DNA of 64,000 nucleotides from Leucocoprinus leucothites (lineage: Eukaryota > Basidiomycota > Agaricomycetes > Agaricales > Agaricaceae): positions 2,294,001-2,358,000 of the forward strand of contig JAACJO010000003.1 in assembly GCA_013368445.1 (NCBI GenBank). The letters run 5' to 3'. This document shows positions 1 to 13,535 of the stretch, piece after piece. Below the pieces are notes generated by a model. The model ran no database searches, was not told where the DNA came from, and saw only the letters and a program-made list of their open reading frames with translations. How positions within the stretch are numbered: the first letter of the stretch is position 1; each line of letters opens with the position of its first letter. The position numbers were made by a program, and so were the translations under genes.

Positions 1-2569
1 CGTGGGAGTAGGTACGAATGCATGGCGTAGCATTTGGACGCCCATATTAATAGTAGAGAACTGTGGTACTACACAAGGCATTCGAAGTTGTATTAACTTA
101 TACCGCCACGAGACTTCGGGCCATGGACATTTCGCAGTGGCGTTTTCTGAGTTTGCTCCGTGTGTACCTTCGGCCAATGTGCAGCCAGGTTTAGCCAGTT
201 TTAAGAGTCATATCTCAACGGGTGTAGTATCTTCCTTCGGGAGAATAATGTAGTGGAGGCCTATGACTTACAGCGACCGAGGGAAATACCAGTCTCTTCT
301 AGACGTATCTCCTCTGAGTATATCTTCGAATTTTTTTGTTTCTGAAGCATTTCGATCTCCTATCTCGTGGCATGCCGCTCAGCATAGGCATCGTATGGGT
401 GACAGTAGCCTTCCAAAATCCAACAGGGCAGTCAGATTACGGTGCCAATGTTCATTAACATTCATTGCTAGTTATCAGTTTAAGTATGTTACAGTACCTG
501 ACCCAGCACTTACAAGCTGTACCCAACCATGAACATGTTAAGAAAACACGAACCAAGATGACTTATCTCAGATTTCGGCAAAGTATAATAAGCCTGAAAC
601 TCTAGAAGCATTCCGGCAAACAAAACAGCTAGGGGTTTTGGAATCTGCGGTGCCATAGATCCAGACGGAGTTACAAGCCAAGCACATATCCGCGAGCCTT
701 GTCGAAAAAGCTTAGGTTACGGCTTAGATGAGTTTAAGGCGATTTCCCGTAGCCAAAGAACTAAATCTCAATGTCCGCGTACCGAAATGATGAGACATCG
801 TGCAGATATCGAGTGGTCTGAGCCTCAAGAGTTTGAGCATCGCTGCTGATACCGAGATCAAACCGGAAGACAGAGTTCAGTAGGCTTCAGATAGTGCCTG
901 TTCTGGGGTACCGATGGCCTTGGGGTTATTGCAGAGTCACCCAACTGTGCCAGTTTTTGTGCTTACAAAATTTTGTTTATGAGCTACAGGTTGCGCCATC
1001 CCTGGACTACCGCACATGTCCCGCTCTGGTCGGCCGATGGAGGCACAGTCACGATGTCAAATGCTCAGTCCCAGATTGCCCAATCATGGCCACACCAGGG
1101 CGCCTTTACGCCGATGGATGACTGAATATAGCTGACACAAGCCGTCAAAGTTCATTACCAGAACATCATCAAGGAGTGCCCGAGTGGCATAGTTTGCTAC
1201 AAGATCAACAGTTGACTTCGGACGGCCAGGACCGCGAGGTACAACGCTGACCAACTTTCTACTCTCTGAGCGAGACTCGATGAAAAATTAGAACAAGCAG
1301 AGAACATCGTACCAGGGATAAAGGATGTGCAGAGTTGTGTATTAATCCATGCCGGGTTAAATTACTCCTCTTGGAATGTTCAGTGTGCGCCACTAACTTC
1401 TCGGGAGGAGTTGCGTTCCGAGCCACCTATGTAACCAGTGCCATCAGGAGTTCAAGTTGCAAGCGCCTGGATGAGTCCGAGTCGGGTTGGCTCGCGCTAA
1501 GAGGGGCGCCGGAACGAATTCCAATCCCTGCTGGGCTTGAGAGGGCTATCGACCCACGTAAACGCCTCGTAGTGGCCCTTCAGGCTCGTACACGGTCTAT
1601 TCCATGAGTTCGTTTGTCCGGAATCTTCGCACATGGCACACACAGAATATATATCAGGACAATTGTGGGGGCAAAGAAGTGAAGCAGGCGTCAACATGAA
1701 AGGCTTCATTCACGGAATCACCCAGGTCATCTGATACAGGAATGGCGAGCCGGACCTCGAGGACCCCTGAATAATAACAAAGGAAAACATCTGGCAGTTG
1801 ATCATACCTCCTTTGGAAATGAGTCTTGGCGGATCGCTATCTGATCCTCCTGCAGACCCTCTTGTTGGCCAAAGACACACACCTGAAGGCTTCAGAACCA
1901 ACTGAACCCGAATACGGGAAACCGATGTGGCTTAGATGTCCTCGAGTGTAAAACACAGATCTAAGAAGGCGCCTGGACCAACAACCACAAGACCATCTTC
2001 CCCACTTTCACCGGCGGAACAGGTACCATCCATCAGCTCAGCCACCCTGAATGGAGTATTATTGGATTGTTCACAGGCCCGATGCGCATGCTTACTTACA
2101 AAGGATAGACTGACGGGGTTGACGACACTCCTCTTTTCATTACCTTCCGGTTTCGTTCCTGACCCGCTCTATAAAAGTCTTCTCAAGTCCTGTCCGATTC
2201 TTGCCCTTAGCACCTCCCCAGTACCATCAACACAGAAGCGCCCCTTGTGTCCCTGCCTCGCTCGTTTCTGCCATATAAACAGCGCACTGGATTACCTCAA
2301 GTTATTCTTATTATTAATTTCCTTCACCTTCCATCACCAGCTCAACATTCTACCCCTCCTGCACCAGAGGCCAGGACTTCGAAAAAGGCTTCTAGGTATT
2401 TGCGACTCTCAGGCGGTTCTCTGACTACGCTAGTTCGTGCGCTCTCCATTCGTCGTTGTACGAATCTCGCTAGCTTTCCGCGCCTTGCCCCGGTTTTCGA
2501 CCTTCATCTAATTGCCCTACTTCTCAACACGCCGTCAAAGTCTACGCTACCTCGATATTTCAACTTCCC
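1..2569. other. Region without a recognisable gene
   Basis: All six frames are broken by stops every few dozen codons. The short open frames have no domain, no signal peptide and no splice-joined continuation that I can recognise. The last ~400 bases are the likely promoter and 5' leader of the dehydrogenase that starts at 2570. The rest may be decayed repeat DNA, but I see no LTR, inverted repeat or reverse transcriptase motif that proves it. Confidence 0.5.
2170..2176 (+). promoter_or_regulatory. TATA-box-like TATAAAA upstream of the SDR gene
   Basis: A TATAAAA match followed by a pyrimidine-rich stretch lies about 400 bases before the chosen ATG at 2570. The implied leader is long for a basidiomycete, so this is only a candidate core promoter. 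Confidence 0.3.
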
Positions 2570-3992
2570 ATGGCTTCGCTGCGTTCTTCATTTCCGTCAA
2601 GGGGGAGTTTACTCGATCCAGATCCCGTCATATCAGGCCCCGATCCCTCATTACTGCATAGGTTTAGCCCTTTGAACCTCTTCAGCGTTGAGGGTATGGT
2701 TGTGGTAATAACTGGTGGAGGGACAGGTGAGTGGATGCCTCTATAAGGCCAACCATCTAATGGTAGAAAACCTTCGTTGTACTGATGCAGTATTCTCGTT
2801 ATAGGGATTGGGCTCATGATGGCTTCTGCTCTTGAGAACAACGGTGCAACCGTTTACATTGTGGGCCGAAGAGGCGATGTATTAAAAAAGGCTGCCGCCG
2901 AAAACAGCGTATGTTACCCAAGACATCTCGGGGATCTGCGTTCCTAAGATAACACGTTTTGATCTAGAGATTTGGAAAAATCATTCCTTTAGAGGGAGAC
3001 ATCACTAGCAAAGAGAGCCTTCTCTCTATTGTCGAGATAGTCAAGGCTCAGCATGGGTTCATTGACTTGTTGGTCAATAATGCTGCTATTGCTCGAAACC
3101 TGTTCAAGCACCCCCTACCCACCCCTGCTACATCACTCTCCGAAGACCCGCCCTCACCTCCACATTCACCTTCACCCGATTGTTCAGAGACAGCTACGCC
3201 AAGTATCAGGGCATTTCAGAACGCACTCTGGGAGACTGGGTCGATGGAAGACTGGGAGGAATCCTTCCGGACGAACACCACTGCTGTATATTACACCACG
3301 GTCGCATTCCTGGAGCTGCTGCATCACGGAAATGTCAGGAGGCAGCGGTTTGAGAACGGGCCGTCACCAGCTCTATCGCACTCAAGTTCTGGCACAGGGA
3401 CACCGTCCTTCTCATCAGGATCGCTGCCACAATCAGATCCTTTGGCGTCGTCAGGGTTCGCCATACCTGTGGATGAAGGATATTCCAAGCCACCATATCA
3501 CTCGTCACAAGTGATATCGGTTTCGAGCTCCGGATCCTTTAGGGTTGACTCAAAAGTGCTTTCACCATCCTATACTCTCTCGAAAAGTGCTTGCACGCAT
3601 CTGGGAAAGTTGATGGCCAATCTCCTGGCACCCTGGGGCATCAGAAGTAATGTCCTGGCTCCGGGCGTGTGGCCCACTGGTGAGTAATGATATTTCAAAT
3701 ATGGGGCGTGTTACTGATGGAAAACGAACCCGAAAGAAATGACGACTTCTCCCACACCCGACACGAAATTGGACCCTGCCGTTCTCGCAAGTGCTGTTCC
3801 CTTGAAACGAGTAGGAACTGCGGAGGTAAGTCGATATGATCTCATGAGTTCTGACTACTTGGAATTGATCCATTTGTCAAGGACATGGCTGGAACAATCC
3901 TATACATGGCGAGCCGAGCTGGTGCCTATATGAACGGAGCTGCGTGGCTTGTGGATGGCGGACGTGTGGTGAGCATATCGAACAATTACTAG
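2570..3992 (+). CDS. Short-chain dehydrogenase/reductase (SDR)
   Basis: An NAD(P)-dependent oxidoreductase of the classical SDR fold; its substrate is unknown. I read four exons. The start ATG lies in CCATGGC context and gives MASLRSSFPSRG. The cofactor motif TGGGTGIG is split by the first intron after TGGGTG. NNAAI follows the beta-4 strand, and the catalytic Tyr-Lys pair is in PSYTLSKSA. The C-terminal part (exons 3-4) carries RVGTAEDMAGTILYMASRAG and ends VDGGRVVSISNNY. Introns fall after GGTG, after AAENS, after VWPT and after GTAE, all with GT-AG ends. Compared with typical 250-residue SDRs it has long Ser/Pro-rich insertions between NNAA and the catalytic Tyr. The SDR fold is certain; the substrate cannot be told. 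Confidence 0.85.
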
Positions 3993-5981
3993 TTGGACTC
4001 TTCGAGTCTGTTCTTTACATTTTCTACTTGTCTCATCTCCGGCATTCGTGTTTTGGACACTCTGCACACACGACCTATTGTATACCCTGGATGAATTGAT
4101 CATATAGTAGGGGCTCATCCTGCCAATTTCTCCCGCATGTATATTGTACTAATCAAGTTATATCTCCTGGATCGGTTTGATTTGTTGAATGCACGATAGT
4201 AGTACATAATTCGATAAATGTAGTATATAATTTGAGCTGTATCTGAAAAGTCAGCGCGTGAATTGCGTAGAACGAGGGAATAGCCAAAAAAAGAGATAAA
4301 GGTGTACATAAGTGTCCACAGCTACTATTTATAAGTTACTAGTTTGGACGCGTTGGTGCCGTCCTAAGTTGCCAGACTTGCCTGGGAGCTACGGCTATAA
4401 GATTCTATGAACATTTGAGACTGCAATTGAAAACAAGCTTGCACGAGGCTAATGAGTTTGTTACGCGGTACCCTCGGAATGTGTAAGGAGGCGGATCGCG
4501 GCGTCCGCGATGTCGCTAATCATTTGAATACGATATACAAAAAATTGATCGCGAGCATTTAGAATGCATATCGTTTGGCGTGGGGTGTCAATGTCAGGCG
4601 TTCTTCGAGCTTGTCCAACATGAGTGGGTTAATGCCCCACTGTTGGACTAGTAATAGTTCGACTTGGAGGACAAACTTCAAGGATCTCGCCGCCCAGCGA
4701 TTTTGAGTATCCCCGAGGAGTAGTAAAGCTAGATCGAGCTTTTGTGACCTTTTTGTAGCAACATGCCTAGGTGTAATTTTGTTTAGGAGTAGGAACGACT
4801 GAAGCATGTTGTTCGGTACTCAAATACTGAAGCTCCTACGCGGTCCTGTATATAGCCCCCTACTCGCGACTCCGAGGCGTTATGACTGTCTCCTTGAGTT
4901 CATATTTGGTAAAATAAGCCTGGTAGTTTACAAGCGTGGCGTAGATATCGGAAAGAAGTTAGACTAGTGGTTCAGATGACCTGGAATGCTTGGGATATAG
5001 TGTTATTATGATAGCCGAAACGAGCGGAGATGGCCTTTTCGTGTGCATAAGATACCGAGTAGCAGAGCAAGCTATTTGAACTATTAATATCGCCCAAACC
5101 AAAATGAGGATTTGGAAGGGGCCCAGCTGCCCTGTTGAAGGGTTGGTGATCGAGGAGTCGCACCCACATCCGTGGACACGGACTCGTTGACATTCGGGCA
5201 TGGGTACGGAACAGGTTCTGGGCATCTCCACAGGAGATCGTTCCTGTATCTTCCAGCCTTCGCTTGTGAGCGGTGCTGCATCAGATCCCGCTCGGAGTCT
5301 GCCAGCCAGTGGCTTCCCAAGTAGGCAAGGCGGATTGGAGAGCCTAGGCTTGATTTCATCAGCAGTGAGATTACTTCGCGTGATAGTTCATAGAAGCAAG
5401 CGTGGTTTGTCAGAAGGATAGCTGGCTTGGTCGATTGCATATTTGTCTGCTTTCATCTTGGGGTCAATGAAGACGTGGCTGGCGGTTGGCTAGGCGTCCT
5501 GATACGGAGCGTGCAGTCCAGAGTAACCAGGAGATCAAGCCTGAGTATTATCCTTCCTCGTGGTTAAATAGTTTGCTGGTTCATGTCCTGGAGGACCTTG
5601 AGAGACTGGCTTTCTGAGTGATTTCAAACATGGACGCCTGACTAGAGGCAGTACCCAATGGTAAAGGGAGAAAATGAAAGCCCCTGACAAAGCGAGGGAA
5701 GTCACATGACACCTAATGGCAAAGAATGATGACAAGGGCTATCGGAACGACCGACGGTCTGGACGAATTGGAAAAATCAACGAGGTTACTTATACCTCGC
5801 TCACCTCATCATCACGCTGTCCCCCTCTTTCTTGCGTCCTTCATCCTTTCGCGCCCTATTTAGGCTTTCTGTCGTTGCTGCTGTTGCACCGAACGTTTAC
5901 CATAAACCTCAGATACCTTCCACCGCCAGATTCTCAACTAGTTCATCTACTGGTTCATCTGAAGCCTCTACTAATTTCAGT
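3993..5981. other. Gene-poor stretch between SDR and thioredoxin reductase
   Basis: Only short open frames occur here. On the minus strand an 82-codon frame with an ATG spans 4559-4807, and frames at 4959-5440 include one hydrophobic stretch; neither matches a family I know. A minus-strand frame at 5535-5735 begins with a hydrophobic segment followed by GPPGHE, vaguely like a cytochrome P450 N-terminus, but nothing downstream continues it. The last 250 bases are discussed under the thioredoxin reductase. Confidence 0.4.
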
Positions 5982-7354
<1,373 letters not shown>

Positions 7355-7639
7355 TGTGGTGACTATTCACGAATGATTTTGATTGGATGGGCCCGGAAGA
7401 ATATCATTAGAAGTTAGATGATTGTTTAAAAACACTGCAATACACTACCCTCTTACAGGCTTCATATGGAGCGGGATTGATTATAGTATAGCAGGTGTGG
7501 TGCTGTGGGAAATTGTTCGAGGCTTCGGTCAAGGGAAAATAAATGATAATTGTTACGGCTAAAGTGTGACGTCTCCAGTGGGTCATTGATAGTCAGTCCC
7601 CTTCCCTTCTCACCCTCTTCCGTCAACCACTCTTCGACC

Positions 7640-10141
7640 ATGGCTGCTCCCTCTGTAGACAGCTTGCGTCCCCTACGCCCTCCAAACTTCACTTTTGCAG
7701 TGACCCCGCTTCCACGTGCGATTTGGCTCGTCATTGCAGCCACATTAGCAGCCCACGCAGTGCCCGGCGCTAACGCCTACACTTGGAACCTCCGCAGCGA
7801 CCCCAGGCAATGCCAGAACATGACTATAGACCTGTCCGGGACTGGAGGGCAGCCGCCCTTTCGCATACTCATTGTTCCGTTCGGAGCGACCCCCCTTTCA
7901 AACAACATTGAGGCTAGAAAGATTCAAGAAACTGTCTTCGCAAGAGGGAACGACAGGAGCGGGAGTGTAATGCTGAACTACCCTGCAAATTCGCAGTTTG
8001 TCGCTGTGGTGAGTTTAACTTTCATTTCTCGTCGAAGTCGTATCGTTTTGTGGGGGGGTGGTTAGGATCTCTACTATTATTGTTCTTCACCGAACGGTCA
8101 ACGATCGGCTCTACACGGGTTTCGACGATGGCGATCATCCCTCCTGTCCATGCTGTGCTGCGGTGCACCTGTGGAAAATCTAGCTTGGGGGCTAGCAAAG
8201 TTGGTGCGGTGGAGCATTTCCCACTCCACTCCACTTTCAATCACCGCTAGGCCGACTATGAGCCAGACATTGGTAGATGTATTCAACGGCGAATTCGCAG
8301 TGGAACTCGACGATGCCAATTGGCCCCCTAGCAGTAACATGCTTGGCACTGTCATGCTTTGGTTTGAGGCAATGGACACGTCGGGTTTGGTTGACCGCAT
8401 CCGTTTTCCGCGTGATTGAAGTATATTGAGCTCTGTCGGGAGTTTATGCTCTAGCGCGGGCAACCGGAAAGTTATTCTTATGCTCGATTGGCCTTTCCGG
8501 GGGTAACCCGTTCGGTTTTGCACTGTGTGCAGTGTAACGGAATTGGGTGTTACTACTTCAGAAGCTCAAGGCTTCGCTGTCGCACTTTTGGCGCGGTCTT
8601 CATTCCCGCCTGCCCTATGTTCTTCTAGCATGGTTAATGGTTGCTAGATATCGGAGGCTATAACATCATATCTCGCACTCATGAAGATGATCATGCTTCT
8701 GTTTTGATTCACCCTGTACTTTTGGACCCTGAATGAATGCGGGGTGGGATGTGAACTGACTCGTGGTCCTTTCTATCTCCCCAGGTTAGCGATGCTTCTG
8801 GTTTCGGCACAGGTGGAACGAGTGTGGCTATGCAAGTGGGCACATCGTCAGACGCATCTTGCTTCAACTCTACACAAAATGTCTCGCCGGATTTCGTGTT
8901 TTCGATTGAACCCCCAAACCAAGTTGTACAATGTCAACCTATGCGGCTCTGGTGGGATCCTGCTAATGTTCAAGGGTGCGTGTTGCCTATTTCAGTCTTG
9001 GCGGTGTTTCTAGCTCTGTTGCTAATTTTACCTTTCTTATTTGCATGCTTCTTGAATGTTGGTCATCGAATACTCGGTTGTTAGGACACCAAACTTCTTA
9101 GGCGTGATTCCTGGTGGAGAGAGCACTGCGATTCCTCAAGGCCAGATTACGCAGGTGCCGGAACAGGGTACGGGGTTCACATGGGTACCAAATGTGAGAG
9201 GAGGGACGACGCTGATGATAATTGGTGGTGATAATCGAGGGAACGGAACTGCCGGCAGCGTGTTTTCAGTTGTGAGCAATGGAATCAACAATAACTCGAC
9301 ATGCCTGGGCCAAAACTCTCCGAGTTCGACTGCGGGTAATCCAGCTGGCATGCCGACGGGTACCAATAGCGGTGGTAGTGGGGGAGGCAGTGGTGGAGGC
9401 AGTGGGTGAGCATCGCGGATTGTATTTGATTAAGAGCATTTTTGACCCATATTCTACAGTGGATCAAATACGGGCGCTATTGTGGGAGGGGTCGTTGGAG
9501 GAGTAGTACTCATTATTTCTTTGGGTCTGGCCTGGTTCTTCCTTAGACGGCGTTCACGACGACATACTGGAGTCAAGGAGCGGCCCGTGGACTTGCTTCA
9601 AGGAGATGATGAAGAGGACGAGGATGACCATCGGCGCGATCCAAACGCCCAGCCACAACACCAGCTGGACTACTATACCCCAGAACCATTTATGGTCCCC
9701 GATCCAACAATTACATCTGATGGTGCTACAACGGCTCCGACCGACGCGCAGTCCCACTACGGTTGGGGCGCCTCGTCTTCTGGTCGCCCAATGAGCGGTA
9801 CTTCCTTCAGTAGAAGTGATACGCCAGATTTACTCGGAGCAGGCGCCAACTATGGATGGGCTGCTGGCAGCACAACAACGAGTACGAGTAGGAAGGGACC
9901 GATGAGGATGCGTCCTGTGAATATTGTGCAGCATGAAGATGCTGGGCCACCGCCACAAGCGAGTAACAAGGAGGAAGAGGCAGAGACTATCGAGCTGCCA
10001 CCAGCCTATACTGCTGTGCAGAGAGGTGTTGTTCAGGGTGAGGATCAGCCAGCTGGCGGAACGACGGGAGGTGTTGGTGCGGAGTCTCGGCCACCTGGTG
10101 CTACACTCACTACAAATACCACTGGTACTCAGGGAGACTGA
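7640..10141 (+). CDS. Secreted-domain single-pass membrane protein
   Basis: No known enzyme. I read four exons. The N-terminus (MAAPSVDSL) leads into a hydrophobic segment ending HAVPGANA, read as a signal peptide. An extracellular part of about 270 residues follows with N-glycosylation sites (NMT, NST), closing in Gly/Ser repeats (NSGGSGGGSGGG). One transmembrane helix follows (GAIVGGVVGGVVLIISLGLAWFF split over sites near 9470-9545), then RRRSRR and a long acidic, Ser/Pro-rich cytosolic tail. This architecture is common in Agaricomycete surface proteins and resembles Mid2/Wsc-like stress sensors in layout only. Intron 1 (8009-8784) is 776 nt, far longer than the ~50-90 nt of its neighbours. 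The tail ends NTTGTQGD. Confidence 0.75.
8009..8784 (+). other. Unusually long intron 1 (776 nt), probably carrying inserted DNA
   Basis: The donor GTGAGT follows QFVAV and the acceptor CCCAG precedes VSDASGFGTG, so the two exons join in frame. The body holds open stretches on both strands (for example plus 8150-8419 and minus 8098-8523) that match nothing I recognise. Other introns of this gene are under 110 nt, so ~700 nt is best explained as an insertion. Confidence 0.6.
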
Positions 10142-10753
10142 ACAGTTTGACTGCTTGTTGTCACCTCCGCTTTTCTTTACATTTTCGTTGTTTCTAGCGC
10201 TCTCTGAACGGACCTTTCATTGTTTTCTTCGTCATCCAGTCCTTTTACCCCTCTCCCCTTCGTCTGAGATTTGTTTTATTTGCCTTTCGCGCGGCTATCC
10301 CTTGTTTTTTTCTTGTCGCTTTTGCGGGGCATTCTAGTGTACATATCGGTATTATCCCAGAAAGCTTGACGCACATTATCATTCATTTGTCTCTTCTGTT
10401 AATTTGGCATACATATGTCATCTACTGGTATCCATCATATGCAGACTTAACATCAGCTGTAGAATTTATTCCATGGCGCACAGGCCCGTTACACCAGTCT
10501 CGTCATCGCTGCGGCCGGACTGCGCCGAAGAATTAGTGTGCTCAGAATGCCAGCTTTCCGGCGATTGGCGGCCCAAAAGTGCACACGCCACCCCGAATCG
10601 GGAGAAATTGAAACTCCGCCCGCTAACTCGCCGGGCAGGGTATTTGCGCTACGTTGACTGTCCAGCGTTCCAACTGTCCGCTCTTTAGCTCTTTCCTCAT
10701 CACCACCTACTCAACGTTTTTCGTTTATACTTCTCTCTCCTACCGAGCCCATA
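10142..10753. other. Intergenic: 3' region and V-ATPase promoter
   Basis: Pyrimidine-rich sequence follows the previous stop, and a CT-rich leader precedes the ATG at 10754. I see no gene here. Confidence 0.5.
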
Positions 10754-11766
10754 ATGTCTGACCTGTGTCCTGTCTACGCGCCCTTCTTCAGTGCTATGGT
10801 GAGTGTTCCTTGCAACTGGCAATGGCTGCTGCTGCGTGGTTGAATACGGGGTGAACTGACTCGTGTTGGGTCTCGGTTAATGTAGGGCTGCACCAGCGCG
10901 ATTGTCTTCACTTGTGAGTTCACTCGCGGTTTCTGCTTCACGGGTACTGGAAGGAGTAACTGACGTCGCTGGCACCTTGTTTGTCATTCTTCTTGTCAGG
11001 TATTGGTGCCAGGTGAGTTGCTTTCCTATGCTGCGCGTAGTGTCTGAGCGAAATGCTGACTGGATGCTCGTCGCTTTTCTTCCTTGTTCTCAACTTAATT
11101 TCATTTATGCGTGCTCGTGCCGTCGGACTCAAGTTATGGAACCGCAAAGTCTGGTGTCGGTATCTCTGCCATGTCGGTGCTGCGACCCGACTTGATGATG
11201 AAGTGTGTCGTCCCGGTTATCATGGCTGGTATCATTGCTGTAAGTCAATCTGAGTCTGTTTCGAAGTGACACATACTCAAAAATGAGGCTCTTTAGATCT
11301 ACGGACTCGTCGTTTCGGTACTCATTGCTGGTGACTGTACGTAATCCCTCTTCGCTTCTCAGTCATTCCACCTGCTAACGCGCTTGTTCACCTTACCACG
11401 TATTGGACATCATACAACCTATCGTGCATATCGCTTTTATTGTGTGATTGAACTCAGTGGCCATGTCAATGTCTCTTGCCAAGGGCTTTGTCCAACTCGG
11501 CGCGGGTCTTTCCGTCGGTCTTGCCGGTCTCGCAGCTGGCTTCGCAATTGGCATTGTTGGTGATGCTGGTGTGAGGGGTACCGCGCAGCAGCCCAGGCTT
11601 TTCGTCGGTATGATCCTTATCCTCATTTTCGCTGAGGTTTTGGGTCTCTACGGCTTGATTGTTGCTTTGATCATGAACACCGCTTCTCAGCCTATGACTG
11701 TGAGTCTCACTGAACTCCTTGAGCAAAAAGTATATGCTAATATGATTTGTGTAGTGTGTATCGTAA
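10754..11766 (+). CDS. VMA3: V-type H+-ATPase 16-kDa proteolipid subunit c
   Basis: Membrane rotor subunit of the vacuolar proton pump. The start [15 protein letters not shown] is followed by GCTSAIVFT, then [35 protein letters not shown], and the second hairpin from [19 protein letters not shown] to [18 protein letters not shown]. The essential proton-binding Glu is in FAEVLGLYG. There are about seven exons, some tiny: exon 2 is 28 nt (10886-10913) and exon 3 only 13 nt (11000-11012); exon 4 is 11134-11239, exon 5 11297-11336, exon 6 11458-11699. The last exon is uncertain. Splicing GTGAGT..GTAG to 11755 gives a tail CVS and stop at 11766, while reading through gives ~20 more residues. The identity is secure; the C-terminus is not. 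Confidence 0.92.
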
Positions 11767-13453
11767 ATTGATGTTAGAATCATGCGCGCTTCGTTGAATT
11801 GACACGCTCTTGGCCTACGATGTAGACTCAAGAGTGTGAAAACGGGAGAAGCGTTTGAGGAGATGGAGGAAGAGTTTATTGATACCTTACTCTTGTGCTG
11901 TTGTGTTCTTTCTCCCGATGTTCTTATTACTGAATGCAGAACTCTTTCTCTCCTTTCAATCTCTATATCAGAACTCGCCATTTTATCAGAGTTTCCTCCG
12001 AGTTCCTTGGAAGTTGTTGGTGTGCCTTGAAGAATGCGACTGCGATTGGCCTGGAAGATTTTGGCCGGGATTTCGGTGCAACTAGGAGCGTGCGACTGAT
12101 TCACGTCTGCAGTCTCTGTCGGGTATGTGGAGGTCCCTTTGTGCTCATGCGCAGTTGCCGTGGAAGCTTTGAGTACTATGGTCCACGGTCATACGCGCTT
12201 CGGTTCCATTATTCCGCCTCGTGGATCTTTTTGGCATCTCCGGTGTTGGCCGCAGCCATGACCCCTTGTACCCTGCCCACATCCCCACGAATACTTTGTG
12301 CCTAAACCTGGTTCTGCTCTATGGGATTTGGCCTATGTTTTATTCAATAGAAGCACCGGGAAGGGCCCAGTTGCTATGCCTTGACCTAGAACCTCCGGAT
12401 GGCTAACGTCCCGCCAGTCTTGTCAGTCCTAGATAACCAGCCATGGCAGTACTACTCTTATTTCTTGTTCCTGGTCGCTTCCGGTCAGCGTTTTCGTACC
12501 GGATGTGTTTTAAATATCGCTCTTCCAGGGAGAAGCGACTTGCTACCCTGTCACTTTCGCGAGTATAGTGTGCCGCTCATGACGACTGGAGAAGGAACTA
12601 CGGAGCTTAGGCCGAAGAAGGATTGCTTTCCTCAGTTACTATGCGCGGTGGGCATCCTTGAATTTCAAGCGCAGTCGCTCCTTTTCATTTCATCCACGGC
12701 TGTACTCGCACTGGAATATACTATTCCTTACATAGCAGTCATAAGTGAGTTGCTTGAGCTCTCTGAAATATCCGAGTTGTCACTTCCCCTCGAAGAGTTG
12801 GAATTTTCATTCATTTATTGCTCTTAGTCGGTCGGCTCTGGCTCTGAGAGAGCCTTGAAGAAGTCATTTGCAGCTGCCCGATATGCTAAGCTGCGGTTTA
12901 TAGGTACAGTGTAACCGGGAATCAGCACATCGCCCATAAGCTCTTTAAATAACATACAAGCTGCCAATTGTTTTCGAATACCTACATATGCCGCATATGG
13001 AGGGTGCCAGTCTATCTTCTATAGCCTTTCTAGCTCAAATAGATGTCTGTACTCTCATGATATTCCCTACCTTCGACTACAATCAAGTTTTAGTAGAAGC
13101 ATGTTTACCACCCTACATTACCTCGGGCCATCCTGAAAGAAAGGAACTGAAGTGCTCTGAGCCATCAATGTCGTCAGTGTAGTCTTAGTCATGCATGCCT
13201 GCTGATAAACCAACAACTTTGACAATTGATTGCCGGTGCTACTAGCAAAAACGGATCAAAACTGATTGAAATGTAAATATAGCAGAACTGATACTCACCT
13301 TGTATCGAGTAGGTCTACGACCTAATTCTTACGTTCACTCGCCGAAGAGCGGTACGCCGGACACCACACCGAGTCATTCGAATCATGACGGAATTACGGC
13401 TGCGCCCATGGTTTCAGAAGCTGGTCCATTCCCATCAACCACGAGACTCGCAC
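11767..13453. other. Long stretch with no supported gene
   Basis: Open frames of 60-140 codons occur on the plus strand at 11934-12305 and 12399-12827, but they have no domain, repeats or splice continuation. A 212-codon minus frame across 11466-12104 is the antisense shadow of the V-ATPase gene. It may be decayed DNA. Confidence 0.45.
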
Positions 13454-13461
13454 TATATAAA
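13454..13461 (+). promoter_or_regulatory. TATA box of epoxide hydrolase copy 1
   Basis: TATATAAA lies 82 bases before the ATG at 13536. The same box and its following CAGATGCC are found 73 bases before the ATG of copy 2, so the core promoter was duplicated along with the gene. Confidence 0.7.
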
Positions 13462-13535
13462 CAATCAGATGCCTGGACACCGTTTTCTCACCGTTCTCTC
13501 ACACCTTTACCCCTTCCCCCAATACTCAATACGAT

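Noticed and set aside
4559..4807. 82-codon minus-strand frame with ATG
   Set aside because: Leucine-rich but unlike any family I know; no neighbouring exon found. Kept only as a remark in the region note.
5535..5735. Minus-strand frame with a hydrophobic start and GPPGHE, cytochrome P450-like
   Set aside because: Nothing downstream resembles the rest of a P450 (no ExxR or heme Cys motif), so the match is too short to support.
11466..12104. 212-codon minus-strand open frame
   Set aside because: It is antisense to the V-ATPase proteolipid exons and introns, with no domain; a shadow of the conserved gene.
12399..12827. 142-codon plus-strand frame in the gap after the V-ATPase gene
   Set aside because: No ATG-linked signal, domain or splice continuation; composition is not convincingly coding.
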